Source: Deltaproteobacteria bacterium (GTDB lineage Bacteria > Desulfobacterota > Desulfuromonadia > Desulfuromonadales > Geopsychrobacteraceae). From it: DNA of 54,047 nt. How positions within the stretch are numbered: position 1 is the first letter of the stretch; each line of letters begins with the position of its first letter. The stretch lies in contig JAJRWH010000096.1 of assembly GCA_024276935.1 (NCBI GenBank), forward strand, positions 1-54,047. Reading direction: 5' to 3'. Of this stretch, positions 24,722 to 33,515 are shown in pieces. The position numbers and the translations under genes were made by a program. The notes beneath the pieces are model-generated. The model was not told where the DNA came from. It was given only the letters and a program-made list of their open reading frames with translations, and made no database searches.

Positions 24722-26869
24722 ATGTCTGACAGAATATTTTTTGCCACGGCTGCCCGTGGTCTTGAACCCCTGCTGGTTAATGAACTGGTTTCTTTCGGGG
24801 CCAGTGAGGTGCACGAGAAAACGGGCGGAGTCCACTTCAGGGGGCCGCTGAAGGTGGCCATGCGGGCTTGTCTCTGGTCGCGGCTGGCCAGTCGTATTTT
24901 GGCCCCCATCAGTGAGTTCAACGCTGAAACGACCGACCAGCTTTACGAGGCGGTCTATCAGATTGACTGGCGCCAGCAGTTGCGGGCTGGTGGCAGTCTG
25001 GCAGTCGATGCCCATGTTGCCCAGTCAAAGATTGACCATTCACGTTATGCCCTGTTACGTGTCAAGGATGCGGTGGTCGATCAGCTTCGTGAGCAGACGG
25101 GGCAGCGGCCAGACGTTGATCTGCTGACACCTGATCTGCGCCTGAACCTCTATCTGTTTCGAAATCAGGCGACATTGAGTATCGATCTCAGTGGGTCAAG
25201 TTTGCATAGACGTGGCTATCGAAGTGACGGGCTGGGAGCCCCGCTCAAAGAAAATCTGGCGGCAGCGATACTGCTTGACTGCAACTGGCCACAGATTCAT
25301 GCGGCGGGTGGGGCCTTTATTGATCCGATGTGTGGTTCAGGAACTTTGCCCCTTGAAGCGGCCCTGATCGCCACCGATTGCGCCCCTGGTCTGTTGCGCG
25401 ATCACTTCGGATTTTTTGGCTGGCAACACTTTGCTGATCAGGACTGGAGTGACCTGTTGCAGGAGGCTGAAGAGCGCAAGGCCGAGGGACTGGCTCGCTG
25501 TCAGCCACCCTTCATCGGTTACGATGAAAACAGTCGGGCGATACGGCAGGCCTGGGAACATGCCCGGGCCGCCGGGGTTGATCGTTGGCTTCATTTTGAG
25601 CGTCGGGAACTGGCGCTGATAGAGCCGCCGACTACAGAAACCGGATTATTGGCCATCAATCCTCCCTATGGTGAACGACTTGGTGATCTGGCCGAATTGC
25701 CGTCTCTCTACAACAGACTGGGTGAGCAGATGCAGGCTTTCCCCGGTTGGCAGGCCGGAGTGATTACCAGTCAGGTCGAGCTTGGGCGGGCTATCGGTCT
25801 GCGGGCTCATCGGCGGACGCCACTTTACAACGGCGCTCTTAAATGCCAGTTGCTGCACTTTAATCTGGATGAAACCAATCACTGGAAATCGCTGGCTGCG
25901 GGGACAGGACGTCCGGTTGCACGCAAACTGTCGGTTGAGGCCGAAATGCTGGCCAACCGCTTGCGTAAAAACCGTAAAAAACTGGCTCGCTGGGTTAAAG
26001 CCGAACAACTGGATTGTTATCGGTTGTACGATGCGGACCTGCCTGAATTCAATCTGGCGATTGATCTCTATGGCGATGAAATTCATCTTCAGGAATACCA
26101 GGCTCCCAAGGATATCCCGCCACAAAAGGCCGAACGGCGAGTGCGGGATGCGGTGACGGCACTGATGCAGATTTTTGAAGTGGACCAGTCCTCAATCCAC
26201 GTCAAACAACGGATGCGGCAAAAAGGCAAAAGCCAGTATCAGCGTCAGGATCAGCGGGGACTGTTCAAGGAAGTCAGTGAGGGAAGCCTGAAATTTCGGG
26301 TCAATCTCAGTGATTATCTCGATACCGGATTGTTTCTCGATCATCGCCTGACCCGTCAGTTGCTTCAGTCGTTGGCCGCAGGGACCAGATTTCTGAATCT
26401 TTTTGCCTATACGGGTACCGCAAGTGTTTATGCCGCAGCGGGTGGTGCCCTTGAAACCACTACGGTCGACATGTCGCGGACCTATCTGGATTGGGCCCGG
26501 AAAAATCTGGCTTTGAATGGTTTTGACGGACCTGAGCATTGCCTGATCCAGGCCGATTGTCTGGCCTGGATTGAACAGCCGCAACCAGAATACGATCTTA
26601 TTTTTCTTGATCCGCCGACCTTTTCCAATTCGAAAGGGATGAAAGGCACCTTCGATATTCAGCGTGATCATGTTAAACTGCTGCGGCAAGTCAGTGAATT
26701 GCTGGCTCCTGAGGGGGTACTGATCTTTTCCAATAATCTGCGTAGTTTCAAGATGCAGACCGATCAGTTGCCCGGGCTGAAGATAGTTGAAATCAGTGCC
26801 CGGACACTGCCACCTGATTTTGCGCGGAACCCGCGTATTCATAATTGCTGGCGCATTGAACAGGCATAA
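24722..26869 (+). CDS. rlmL: Bifunctional 23S rRNA methyltransferase RlmKL
   Basis: One 715-residue protein carries both activities that modify 23S rRNA: RlmL makes m2G2445 and RlmK makes m7G2069 (E. coli numbering). Domains in order: ferredoxin-like/THUMP RNA-binding (about 1-155), RlmL methyltransferase with DPMCGSGT (201-208) and the catalytic NPPY (313-316), then the RlmK methyltransferase with FLNLFAYTGTASVYAA for SAM binding and FLDPPTFSNSKGM. Length matches E. coli RlmKL (702). The ATG follows a GAAAGAAGAT purine tract. A TatT-type gene follows after 26 bases. Confidence 0.93.
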   Translation: MSDRIFFATAARGLEPLLVNELVSFGASEVHEKTGGVHFRGPLKVAMRACLWSRLASRILAPISEFNAETTDQLYEAVYQIDWRQQLRAGGSLAVDAHVAQSKIDHSRYALLRVKDAVVDQLREQTGQRPDVDLLTPDLRLNLYLFRNQATLSIDLSGSSLHRRGYRSDGLGAPLKENLAAAILLDCNWPQIHAAGGAFIDPMCGSGTLPLEAALIATDCAPGLLRDHFGFFGWQHFADQDWSDLLQEAEERKAEGLARCQPPFIGYDENSRAIRQAWEHARAAGVDRWLHFERRELALIEPPTTETGLLAINPPYGERLGDLAELPSLYNRLGEQMQAFPGWQAGVITSQVELGRAIGLRAHRRTPLYNGALKCQLLHFNLDETNHWKSLAAGTGRPVARKLSVEAEMLANRLRKNRKKLARWVKAEQLDCYRLYDADLPEFNLAIDLYGDEIHLQEYQAPKDIPPQKAERRVRDAVTALMQIFEVDQSSIHVKQRMRQKGKSQYQRQDQRGLFKEVSEGSLKFRVNLSDYLDTGLFLDHRLTRQLLQSLAAGTRFLNLFAYTGTASVYAAAGGALETTTVDMSRTYLDWARKNLALNGFDGPEHCLIQADCLAWIEQPQPEYDLIFLDPPTFSNSKGMKGTFDIQRDHVKLLRQVSELLAPEGVLIFSNNLRSFKMQTDQLPGLKIVEISARTLPPDFARNPRIHNCWRIEQA

Positions 26870-26895
26870 GCTGCGCCTGGTTGGAGAAAAAACGA

Positions 26896-27717
26896 ATGCA
26901 ATATCTGCTGATTCTGATGATCCTGCTCCTGTCGGGGTGCGGGCTCAGTAAAATGCCGCAACATATGGCTCAGGCAACCCTTAACCAGACAGACCCGGAA
27001 ACTGTTGCTGAAGCCGCTCCAGCCTATCTGTTGCTGTTTGACAGCCTGATCGAGTCCGCTCCGGACGACGTCGGCTATCTGCGAGATGCTGCCGGGCTTT
27101 ACGCCCTGTTTGGTGATCTGATGGTTAAGGATGTCGATCGCGCGAAACTTTTGAGCGAACGGTCTTTCACCTATGCCAACCGGGCCATCTGTCAGGCCGA
27201 TAAGAAACTTTGTCAGCTGTCACAGCTTCCCTTTGATCCTTTTGTTGAAAAAATGGGATCTTTTGCAGAACTTGACCCGGCGTTACGTCTGGTTTATCTG
27301 CAAAGCTGGCTGGTCTATCTGAAACATCACGCTGATGACTGGAATGAGCTGGCCCGATTGCCACAGCTTGAATCGCTGATCGGTTATCTGCTGCACCATG
27401 AAGGGGGCGATAAAAGTCCGCAACTGCACCTGTATCTGGCTATTTTACAAACCTTGCGTCCGGCAATGTATGGCGGAAAACCTGAAGAAGGTCGCCGCCA
27501 TTTTGAACAGGCCATGCAACTGGCCCCCGATGACCTGACGATCAAGGTTGCCTTTGCTCGTTTTTATGCCCGGGCACTTTACAAGCAGGAACTGCATGAT
27601 CGCTTGCTGCACGAGGTTCTTGCGGCCAATCCACGCAAGCCTGGCCTGACCCTGCTCAACACCCTGGCCCAGCGTGAAGCTCGTGAGCTGCTGGCGTCAG
27701 GGCCTGATCATTTTTAA
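26896..27717 (+). CDS. TRAP-associated TPR lipoprotein, TatT type
   Basis: From the ATG at 26896 (GGAG site nine bases upstream; a TTG at 26881 also lies in frame) the product is 273 residues with lipobox LLSGC near residue 16. The mature part is all-helical with TPR-like repeats: PAYLLLFDSLIESAPDDVGYLRDAAGLY, FGDLMVKDVDRAKLLSERSF and KPEEGRRHFEQAMQLAPDD. This matches the TatT component first described in Treponema, which trimerises and binds the periplasmic binding protein of a TRAP transporter. The binding-protein gene begins 15 bases downstream and the two membrane subunits follow, so the assignment by context is strong. Confidence 0.85.
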   Translation: MQYLLILMILLLSGCGLSKMPQHMAQATLNQTDPETVAEAAPAYLLLFDSLIESAPDDVGYLRDAAGLYALFGDLMVKDVDRAKLLSERSFTYANRAICQADKKLCQLSQLPFDPFVEKMGSFAELDPALRLVYLQSWLVYLKHHADDWNELARLPQLESLIGYLLHHEGGDKSPQLHLYLAILQTLRPAMYGGKPEEGRRHFEQAMQLAPDDLTIKVAFARFYARALYKQELHDRLLHEVLAANPRKPGLTLLNTLAQREARELLASGPDHF

Positions 27718-27732
27718 GGGAGATAAAGAGAG

Positions 27733-28734
27733 ATGTCACGAATCATCGTTATCCTGTTTCTGGTCCTGCTGCTGCCATTATCGGCTGGCGCATTAACCCT
27801 TAAGCTGGCAACAGTCGCTCCGGAAGGGTCGAGCTGGATGGTGCAGATGCGCAAGGGGGCCAAAGAGGTTGCGCAAAAGACTGCCGGACGGGTCAAGATC
27901 AAACTCTATGGTGGCGGGGTGATGGGCAACGAAAAATCGGTGTTGCGCAAGATTCGTATCGGCCAGTTGCAAGGCGGTGCTTTTACCAGCGGTGCCATGG
28001 CCAGGGTTTTTCCCGATCTGAGTCTTTACAGTCTGCCCCTGTTGTTCAATTCTCTTGCCGAAGTTGATTTTGTCCGGGCCAGTATGGATCCGGTGTTAAA
28101 GCAGGGTCTCGAAAAGAAGGGCTTTGCCTGTCTTGGTTTCGCTGAAGGAGGGCTGGCCCTGATGTTTTCACGCGAGCCGATTATCAATCTTGCCGATCTC
28201 AAGGGCAAAAAAGTCTGGGTGCCTGAAGGAGATCTGCCAAGTTATGCCGCGATGGAAGCCAACGGACTGACGCCGGTAACCCTGCCGCTGACCGATGTTC
28301 TGACCGGATTGCAGACCGGACTGATCGATGTGATCGGTTCTTCTCCCCTGGCGGCGATCGCTTTTCAGTGGCACACCCAGGTCAAGTATTTCAATCGTAC
28401 TCCTTTGTCCTATATCTACGCTCTGTTGGTGATTGATGCCCGGGCGATGAAAAAAATGACGGCTTCTGATCAACAGATACTGCGCGAGGTCCTGGGTGCG
28501 GTTTATCAACAGCTGGATAAAGAGAACCGGCTTGAGAACGAACAGGCCGCAGCGGCCTTGCTCAATCAGGGACTTAAAGAGGAACCGCCTTTGCCGCAAC
28601 TGGTGGAGATGCGGGCAACCACAGAAGCTGCCCTGGGTAAACGCGCGGCAGATGGTCTGTTCAGTGCCGACCGCTATGCCGAGGTCAAGGCCCTGTTGCA
28701 GCAGTTTCGCCGAACCCACAAGGTCGCCCAGTGA
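27733..28734 (+). CDS. dctP: TRAP transporter solute-binding protein (DctP family, TatP-like)
   Basis: A 333-residue periplasmic protein with signal peptide cleaved near SAGA/LTLK. DctP-family landmarks: TLKLATVAPEGSSWM, FTSGAMARVFPDLSLYSLPLLF and LTDVLTGLQTGLIDVIGSSP. In most DctP proteins an arginine in the motif LKGxKxRVP clamps a carboxylate; here that stretch reads LKGKKVWVPEGD, with Trp at the arginine position. This is the pattern of TatT-associated proteins, for which a hydrophobic or non-carboxylate ligand has been proposed. The substrate is therefore open. It overlaps dctQ by 4 nt (GTGA). Confidence 0.9.
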   Translation: MSRIIVILFLVLLLPLSAGALTLKLATVAPEGSSWMVQMRKGAKEVAQKTAGRVKIKLYGGGVMGNEKSVLRKIRIGQLQGGAFTSGAMARVFPDLSLYSLPLLFNSLAEVDFVRASMDPVLKQGLEKKGFACLGFAEGGLALMFSREPIINLADLKGKKVWVPEGDLPSYAAMEANGLTPVTLPLTDVLTGLQTGLIDVIGSSPLAAIAFQWHTQVKYFNRTPLSYIYALLVIDARAMKKMTASDQQILREVLGAVYQQLDKENRLENEQAAAALLNQGLKEEPPLPQLVEMRATTEAALGKRAADGLFSADRYAEVKALLQQFRRTHKVAQ

Positions 28735-29237
28735 GTTTGGGCAGTCTGCTCAGACGTCTCGATCGCATGGGACGTTGTGTTGAAGATGTCCTGCTGGCGA
28801 GCATGTTGACCACAATGATTTTGCTGGCCGGTTGGCAAATCGTCCAACGCAACCTGATCGGCGGGGGCGGGATGATCTGGGGGGACGAACTGTTGCGGCT
28901 GATGGTTTTGTGGCTCGGTCTTCTCGGTGCCATGGCCGCCAGTCGTGAAGATCGACATGTAGCAATAGACCTGTTGCTCCGATTTCTCCCCGCAAAATTC
29001 AAACCTTTGGTGCAGATCCTGCTGCACCTGTTCACCGCCATTGTCTGTGGCATGCTTGCTTATTATTCATGGAACTTTGTCCAGATGGAGCGAGAGTTCC
29101 AAACTGAAGTTCTGGCCGGGCTTCCTGCCTGGTGGTTTGAAATGATTCTGCCGCTTGGTTTCGGAGTCATGAGCATGCGTTATCTTGGCCATCTGCGCCG
29201 GACCATTTTCCCCCTGGCTGCGGAAGAGGTCGCATGA
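28731..29237 (+). CDS. dctQ: TRAP transporter small permease DctQ
   Basis: A 168-residue inner-membrane protein with four predicted helices (about 20-42, 50-68, 85-110 and 130-155). MIWGDELLRLMVLWLGLLGA and SREDRHVAIDLL are the DctQ signature. It scaffolds the large DctM subunit. The GTG start overlaps the dctP stop and the stop overlaps the dctM ATG, so the three genes are translationally coupled. Confidence 0.9.
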   Translation: MSLGSLLRRLDRMGRCVEDVLLASMLTTMILLAGWQIVQRNLIGGGGMIWGDELLRLMVLWLGLLGAMAASREDRHVAIDLLLRFLPAKFKPLVQILLHLFTAIVCGMLAYYSWNFVQMEREFQTEVLAGLPAWWFEMILPLGFGVMSMRYLGHLRRTIFPLAAEEVA

Positions 29238-30496
29238 GCATACTGCTATTACTTTTTGCGCTCTTTGGTGCGCCGCTGTTTGCGATTATTGCAGCCAGTG
29301 CCATGTGGGGTTTTCACAACAGCGACATTGACCTGATGGTCATGCCGATCGAGATCTATCGTCTGGCCGAAATGCCGGTCTTGCTGGCCATTCCCCTTTT
29401 TACTTTCTCCGGTTATCTGCTGGGAGAGAGTGGTGCCCCAGGGCGGCTGATGCGGCTGTCTCGTGCATTTCTGGGCTGGTTTCCCGGTGGGCTCGGTGTT
29501 GTGGCGCTGGTAGCCTGCGCTTTTTTTACCGCATTTACCGGTGCGTCAGGGATCACCATTATTGCTCTGGGGGCAATTCTCTATCCGGCTCTCGAACAGG
29601 CCGGTTACGAGCGGGATTTCAATCTGGGCCTGATTACAACCTCTGGCAGCCTGGGGCTGCTTTTTGCGCCTTCCTTGCCACTGATCCTCTACGGAATTGT
29701 TGTTCAGCAGGCTGGAAACAATATCAATATCAGTCTGGATGACCTGTTCCTGGCCGGAGCCCTTCCGGGAATCCTCATGCTGGTATTGCTCAGTGGCTAC
29801 GTGATCTATAAACGTCGCGGCAAAAAACTCGGTGGCAAGATTACGGCAGCAGAGGTCAGGCGTTCGTTGCGTGAATCGATATGGGAACTGCCCTTGCCGG
29901 TTGTGGTTCTGGGTGGTATTTACAGCGGTTATTTTGCAGTCAGTGAGGCGGCAGCGGTGACGGCCTGCTATGTGTTGCTGGTCGAGGTTTTTATCCTGCG
30001 CGAAATTTCGCTACGTCAGTTGCCGGTCATTATGCGGCAATCGATGGTTCTGGTTGGTGGTATTCTGCTGATTCTGGGTGTTTCGCTGGCGTCGACCAAC
30101 TACATGATCGATGCTGAGATCCCCGCCAAATTGTTCAGCTATGTTCAGGCCCATGTTGAGGGACGGCTGACATTTCTGTTGTTGCTCAACGTTTTTCTGC
30201 TGCTGTTGGGAGCCATTCTCGACATTTTCTCCGCGTTGGTGCTGGTGGTGCCATTGATTCTGCCGGTGGCCCTCAGTTACGGCGTCGACCCACTGCATCT
30301 GGGGATTATTTTTCTCGCCAATATGCAGATCGGTTATATCACTCCGCCGGTAGGTCTCAACCTGTTTATCGCCAGTTACCGCTTTGATCAACCGGTCCTG
30401 ACTCTCTACCGGTCGACCTGGCCATTTTTCCTGCTGCTCCTGGCATCGGTAGTGATTATTACCTATGTACCTGAACTGTCACTCTGGTTTCGGTAA
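29234..30496 (+). CDS. dctM: TRAP transporter large permease DctM
   Basis: The 420-residue transport subunit, with 11-12 hydrophobic helices, couples uptake to the sodium or proton gradient. Family motifs include FTAFTGASGITIIALGAIL with the first helical hairpin, TTSGSLGLLFAPSLPLILYG, and GYITPPVGLNLFIASYRF near the second hairpin. Length is normal (about 425). Unlike sialic acid TRAPs, DctQ and DctM are not fused. A terminator follows 27 bases after the stop. Confidence 0.92.
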   Translation: MSILLLLFALFGAPLFAIIAASAMWGFHNSDIDLMVMPIEIYRLAEMPVLLAIPLFTFSGYLLGESGAPGRLMRLSRAFLGWFPGGLGVVALVACAFFTAFTGASGITIIALGAILYPALEQAGYERDFNLGLITTSGSLGLLFAPSLPLILYGIVVQQAGNNINISLDDLFLAGALPGILMLVLLSGYVIYKRRGKKLGGKITAAEVRRSLRESIWELPLPVVVLGGIYSGYFAVSEAAAVTACYVLLVEVFILREISLRQLPVIMRQSMVLVGGILLILGVSLASTNYMIDAEIPAKLFSYVQAHVEGRLTFLLLLNVFLLLLGAILDIFSALVLVVPLILPVALSYGVDPLHLGIIFLANMQIGYITPPVGLNLFIASYRFDQPVLTLYRSTWPFFLLLLASVVIITYVPELSLWFR

Positions 30497-30523
30497 TTCA
30501 GGGAGGGAAGAAATATAAACCAG

Positions 30524-30559
30524 AACGGGGTTGCCAGTTCGCTGACAACCCCGTTTTTT
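30524..30559 (+). terminator. Intrinsic terminator of the TRAP operon
   Basis: AACGGGGTTG (30524-30533) pairs perfectly with CAACCCCGTT (30546-30555) around a 12-base loop, and the last arm runs into six T's. It lies between convergent genes. On the minus strand the tail is only moderately T-rich, so ettA termination here is possible but weaker. Confidence 0.9.
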
Positions 30560-30566
30560 CTATCAG

Positions 30567-32243
30567 TTACTGCCGGGTCAGATTACGATAGCGAATCCGG
30601 TGCGGCTGATCGGCATCGCGGCCCAGACGTTTCTTGCGATCCTCTTCATATTCCGAATAGTTGCCTTCGTACCAGACCACCTGGGAATCGCCTTCAAAGG
30701 CGAGAATATGGGTGGCAATGCGGTCGAGAAACCAGCGGTCGTGGCTGATAACCACCGCGCACCCGCCGAAATTTTCCAGACCCTCTTCAAGGGCACGCAG
30801 GGTATTCACATCAAGGTCATTGGTCGGCTCATCGAGCAACAGCACATTGGCCTCTTCGCGCAGCATTTTGGCCAGGTGCACCCGGTTGCGCTCGCCCCCT
30901 GAGAGCACCCCGACCTTTTTCTGCTGGTCACTGCCTGAAAAATTGAAACGGGCGACATAGGCCCGGGCGTTCACTGATTGATTCCCCAGTTGAATGAAAT
31001 CCTGTCCGCCTGTCACTTCTTCAAAAATGGTTTTGTTCGGGTCGAGTTCACGGCCCTGATCAACATAGCCAAGGCGCACAGTTTCGCCAACCTTGAAACT
31101 GCCGCTGTCAGGTTGTTCCTGACCGGTAATCATGCGAAAAAGAGTGGTTTTACCCGCTCCATTGGGGCCGATGACACCAACAATACCACCGGGAGGCAGA
31201 CTGAAACTGAGCTTGTCGATCAGTAGCCGGTCACCAAAAGACTTGCTGACCTCATTGGTTTCAACCACAATCCCCCCGAGGCGTGGTCCTGGCGGGATAT
31301 AGAGTTCGAGAGTCTTTTCCTTGGCGGCCGCTTCGTTTCCGAGCAGTTTTTCATATGAATTGATCCGGGCCTGACTTTTGGCATGGCGTCCCTTGGGCGA
31401 CATCCGAATCCATTCCAATTCGCGCTGCAATGTCTGCTGACGTTTGCTTTCAGCTTTTTCCTGTTTGCGCAAACGCTCCTGCTTCTGCTCCAGCCAGCTC
31501 GAATAGTTCCCTTTCCAGGGAATTCCCTGACCCCGGTCAAGTTCCAGAATCCATCCCGCGACATTGTCGAGAAAATAACGGTCGTGGGTGACCGCGATGA
31601 CGGTTCCCGGATAGCGTTGCAGGTGCTGCTCCAGCCAGGCGACCGTTTCGGCATCAAGGTGATTGGTCGGTTCGTCAAGCAACAGGATATCCGGTTTCTG
31701 GAGCAGGAGACGACAGAGTGCGACCCGCCGCTTTTCGCCCCCGGACAGATTCTTGATCGGGGTCTCAGGTGGCGGACAGCGTAAGGACTCTTCGGCCAGT
31801 TCCAGGCGAGAATCAAGATCCCAGGCATCGACAGCATCAAGTTTGTCCTGGACCTTGGCCTGGCGTTCAAGCAACTTGTCCATATCGCAGTCAGGATCGG
31901 CAAAGGCGTTATTGATCTCTTCAAACTCGGCAAGCAGATCAACGGTTTCCTGAACGCCTTCCTGAACCGTTTCGCGAACGGTTTTACTGTCATCAAGCTG
32001 GGGTTCCTGCTCGAGATAGCCAACACTGTAGCCTTCAGAGAGAACGGCTTCACCGTTGAATTCCTGGTCGACGCCTGCCATGATTTTCAGCAAGGTCGAT
32101 TTTCCTGAACCGTTCAGGCCGAGAACGCCAATCTTGGCTCCGTAGAAATAGGAGAGAGAAATGTCCTTGATGATCGGTTGCTTGTTGTAACTCTTGCTGA
32201 CCCGCATCATCGAATAGATAATTTTTTTGTCGTCAACGCTCAT
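30567..32243 (-). CDS. ettA: Energy-dependent translational throttle protein EttA (ABC-F)
   Basis: A cytoplasmic ABC-F ATPase of 558 residues, the EttA length, with two nucleotide-binding domains and no membrane part. NBD1 has Walker [10 protein letters not shown] (near 42-50), signature LSGGEKRRV and Walker [15 protein letters not shown]2 has [18 protein letters not shown] and [11 protein letters not shown]. Between them is the charged P-site tRNA interaction region ([17 protein letters not shown]). EttA binds the ribosomal E site and gates entry into elongation according to ATP/ADP ratio. The C-terminal [19 protein letters not shown] tail is typical. It stands alone. Confidence 0.95.
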   Translation of the reverse strand: MSVDDKKIIYSMMRVSKSYNKQPIIKDISLSYFYGAKIGVLGLNGSGKSTLLKIMAGVDQEFNGEAVLSEGYSVGYLEQEPQLDDSKTVRETVQEGVQETVDLLAEFEEINNAFADPDCDMDKLLERQAKVQDKLDAVDAWDLDSRLELAEESLRCPPPETPIKNLSGGEKRRVALCRLLLQKPDILLLDEPTNHLDAETVAWLEQHLQRYPGTVIAVTHDRYFLDNVAGWILELDRGQGIPWKGNYSSWLEQKQERLRKQEKAESKRQQTLQRELEWIRMSPKGRHAKSQARINSYEKLLGNEAAAKEKTLELYIPPGPRLGGIVVETNEVSKSFGDRLLIDKLSFSLPPGGIVGVIGPNGAGKTTLFRMITGQEQPDSGSFKVGETVRLGYVDQGRELDPNKTIFEEVTGGQDFIQLGNQSVNARAYVARFNFSGSDQQKKVGVLSGGERNRVHLAKMLREEANVLLLDEPTNDLDVNTLRALEEGLENFGGCAVVISHDRWFLDRIATHILAFEGDSQVVWYEGNYSEYEEDRKKRLGRDADQPHRIRYRNLTRQ

Positions 32244-32330
32244 AAGAAAACCTGGATAAAGGGGAAAGAAAAAAGATTAAAGCGGGGTTTTTATAGCATT
32301 GACATCGAGATGGAGCAAGCCAGACGTTTC

Positions 32331-32358
32331 CCAACGCCCAACGCCCAACGCCCAACGC
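32331..32358. repeat. Four tandem copies of CCAACGC
   Basis: Four perfect, head-to-tail copies of the heptamer CCAACGC sit in the 120-base gap between ettA and the HD-GYP gene, six bases beyond the stop of the latter. Seven-base units do not keep reading frame, but the array is outside any gene. Copy number is likely to vary between strains by slippage. Confidence 0.8.
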
Positions 32359-32363
32359 CCGGA

Positions 32364-33515
32364 TTAATGTAAACTATCCAGTTGACTGATGGCTTTAAGG
32401 AAATTACGTGTCAGCCCCGGGTGCAGGGTTGTGCCGGCCTGTTCCAGCATAATCCCGGCAACGGCATCGAGGGTGAGTGATTCACGGTATGAGCGATGAG
32501 TCCGCAGGGCATCAAAAAAATCGGAGATGGTGGTCATCTGACTGGCCAGATGTTGTTGCCAGGGCCGTGAAACCTTGGGGTAACCACTGCCATCGTAGCG
32601 CATATGGTGTTCATAGGCGGTGACCACCGCCAGGCGTGGGACACCGGGAGTTTCAAACAGATACTCTGCGCCTTTGCGGGGGTGTTCCTGCATAATGGCC
32701 CACTCACGATCATCCAGCTGGGCCGGTTTTTGGAGAATTTCAGCCGGGACAAAAAGTTTGCCGACATCGTGCAGCATTGCGGCCACGCCGATTTCGTGCA
32801 GGGCCTGCCCTTCAATGCCAAGCAGTCTGGCCTGGGCAAGATTGAGAACACAGACGTTGGTTGAGTGGGTATAGGTGTATTCGTCAAGACCACGTAAGGG
32901 GGCCAGAGCCAGAAGAGGGTCGGCGTTACTGCTGAAAGCATCGACAAATCCGGAAACAATATCTGCGATTCCGACCACATTGAGCCGTTGTCGTTTACGA
33001 GCGACGCGATAGAGATCAATAAATTCTGCCAATTCATCTTCTTCAATTTCGGCCAGCGACGGAAACTGATCGAACATCTGGCTTGCGGTGGTGTCGCCAT
33101 CCAGGCCCCCTTCGGCGTAACGGACCTCAAGCTTGCCGTAGCGCAGATGCTCACTCGAAACGGCCTCCTGGGCGGCTTGTGACCCCCGGCTCAATACTGC
33201 GACCAGATCGCGAATTTCTTCAGTATTGATCCCCTTGAGCAGTTTGAGAGTTCCGATCCCACGGCGTTTCAATCCCTGGATCATCTGTTCAATCGACAGA
33301 TTGTTCTCCAGGGGCTGGTTATCAAAGATCAGCTGATCATCAACCAGCATCAGGGACAGGTCACCCGTCTCCTCCTGAAGCCGTTGCAGATGAACCAGAG
33401 CCAGATTGCAAAGATGCGAAACCTGCCGGTGCTCCAGATTATAGAGGGCTGCATTGGCGGCAGCGGTGGTCAGGCGACGAATAAAGGCGTGGACATGCTC
33501 CAGGCGGGGAGTCAT
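32364..33515 (-). CDS. HD-GYP domain phosphodiesterase
   Basis: A 383-residue soluble protein. Residues about 180-380 form an HD-GYP domain, which hydrolyses c-di-GMP or cGAMP: THSTNV (His217), MLHDVGK (His249, Asp250), EHPRKGAEYL (His278), HHMRYDGSGYP (303-313), with the metal ligands intact. The N-terminal region (about 10-133) is not a named receiver or PAS domain; it aligns with the N-terminus of the HEAT-repeat protein encoded just upstream (FIRRL, Y-x3-H, LIFDNQPL, RGI, EE-I). The start overlaps the stop of that gene by 4 nt, so the two are co-translated and probably act together. The target process is unknown. Confidence 0.88.
   Translation of the reverse strand: MTPRLEHVHAFIRRLTTAAANAALYNLEHRQVSHLCNLALVHLQRLQEETGDLSLMLVDDQLIFDNQPLENNLSIEQMIQGLKRRGIGTLKLLKGINTEEIRDLVAVLSRGSQAAQEAVSSEHLRYGKLEVRYAEGGLDGDTTASQMFDQFPSLAEIEEDELAEFIDLYRVARKRQRLNVVGIADIVSGFVDAFSSNADPLLALAPLRGLDEYTYTHSTNVCVLNLAQARLLGIEGQALHEIGVAAMLHDVGKLFVPAEILQKPAQLDDREWAIMQEHPRKGAEYLFETPGVPRLAVVTAYEHHMRYDGSGYPKVSRPWQQHLASQMTTISDFFDALRTHRSYRESLTLDAVAGIMLEQAGTTLHPGLTRNFLKAISQLDSLH

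Noticed and set aside
32331..32358. Possible CRISPR or REP element
   Set aside because: The unit is only seven bases, there are no spacers and no palindromic structure, so it is a simple tandem repeat.
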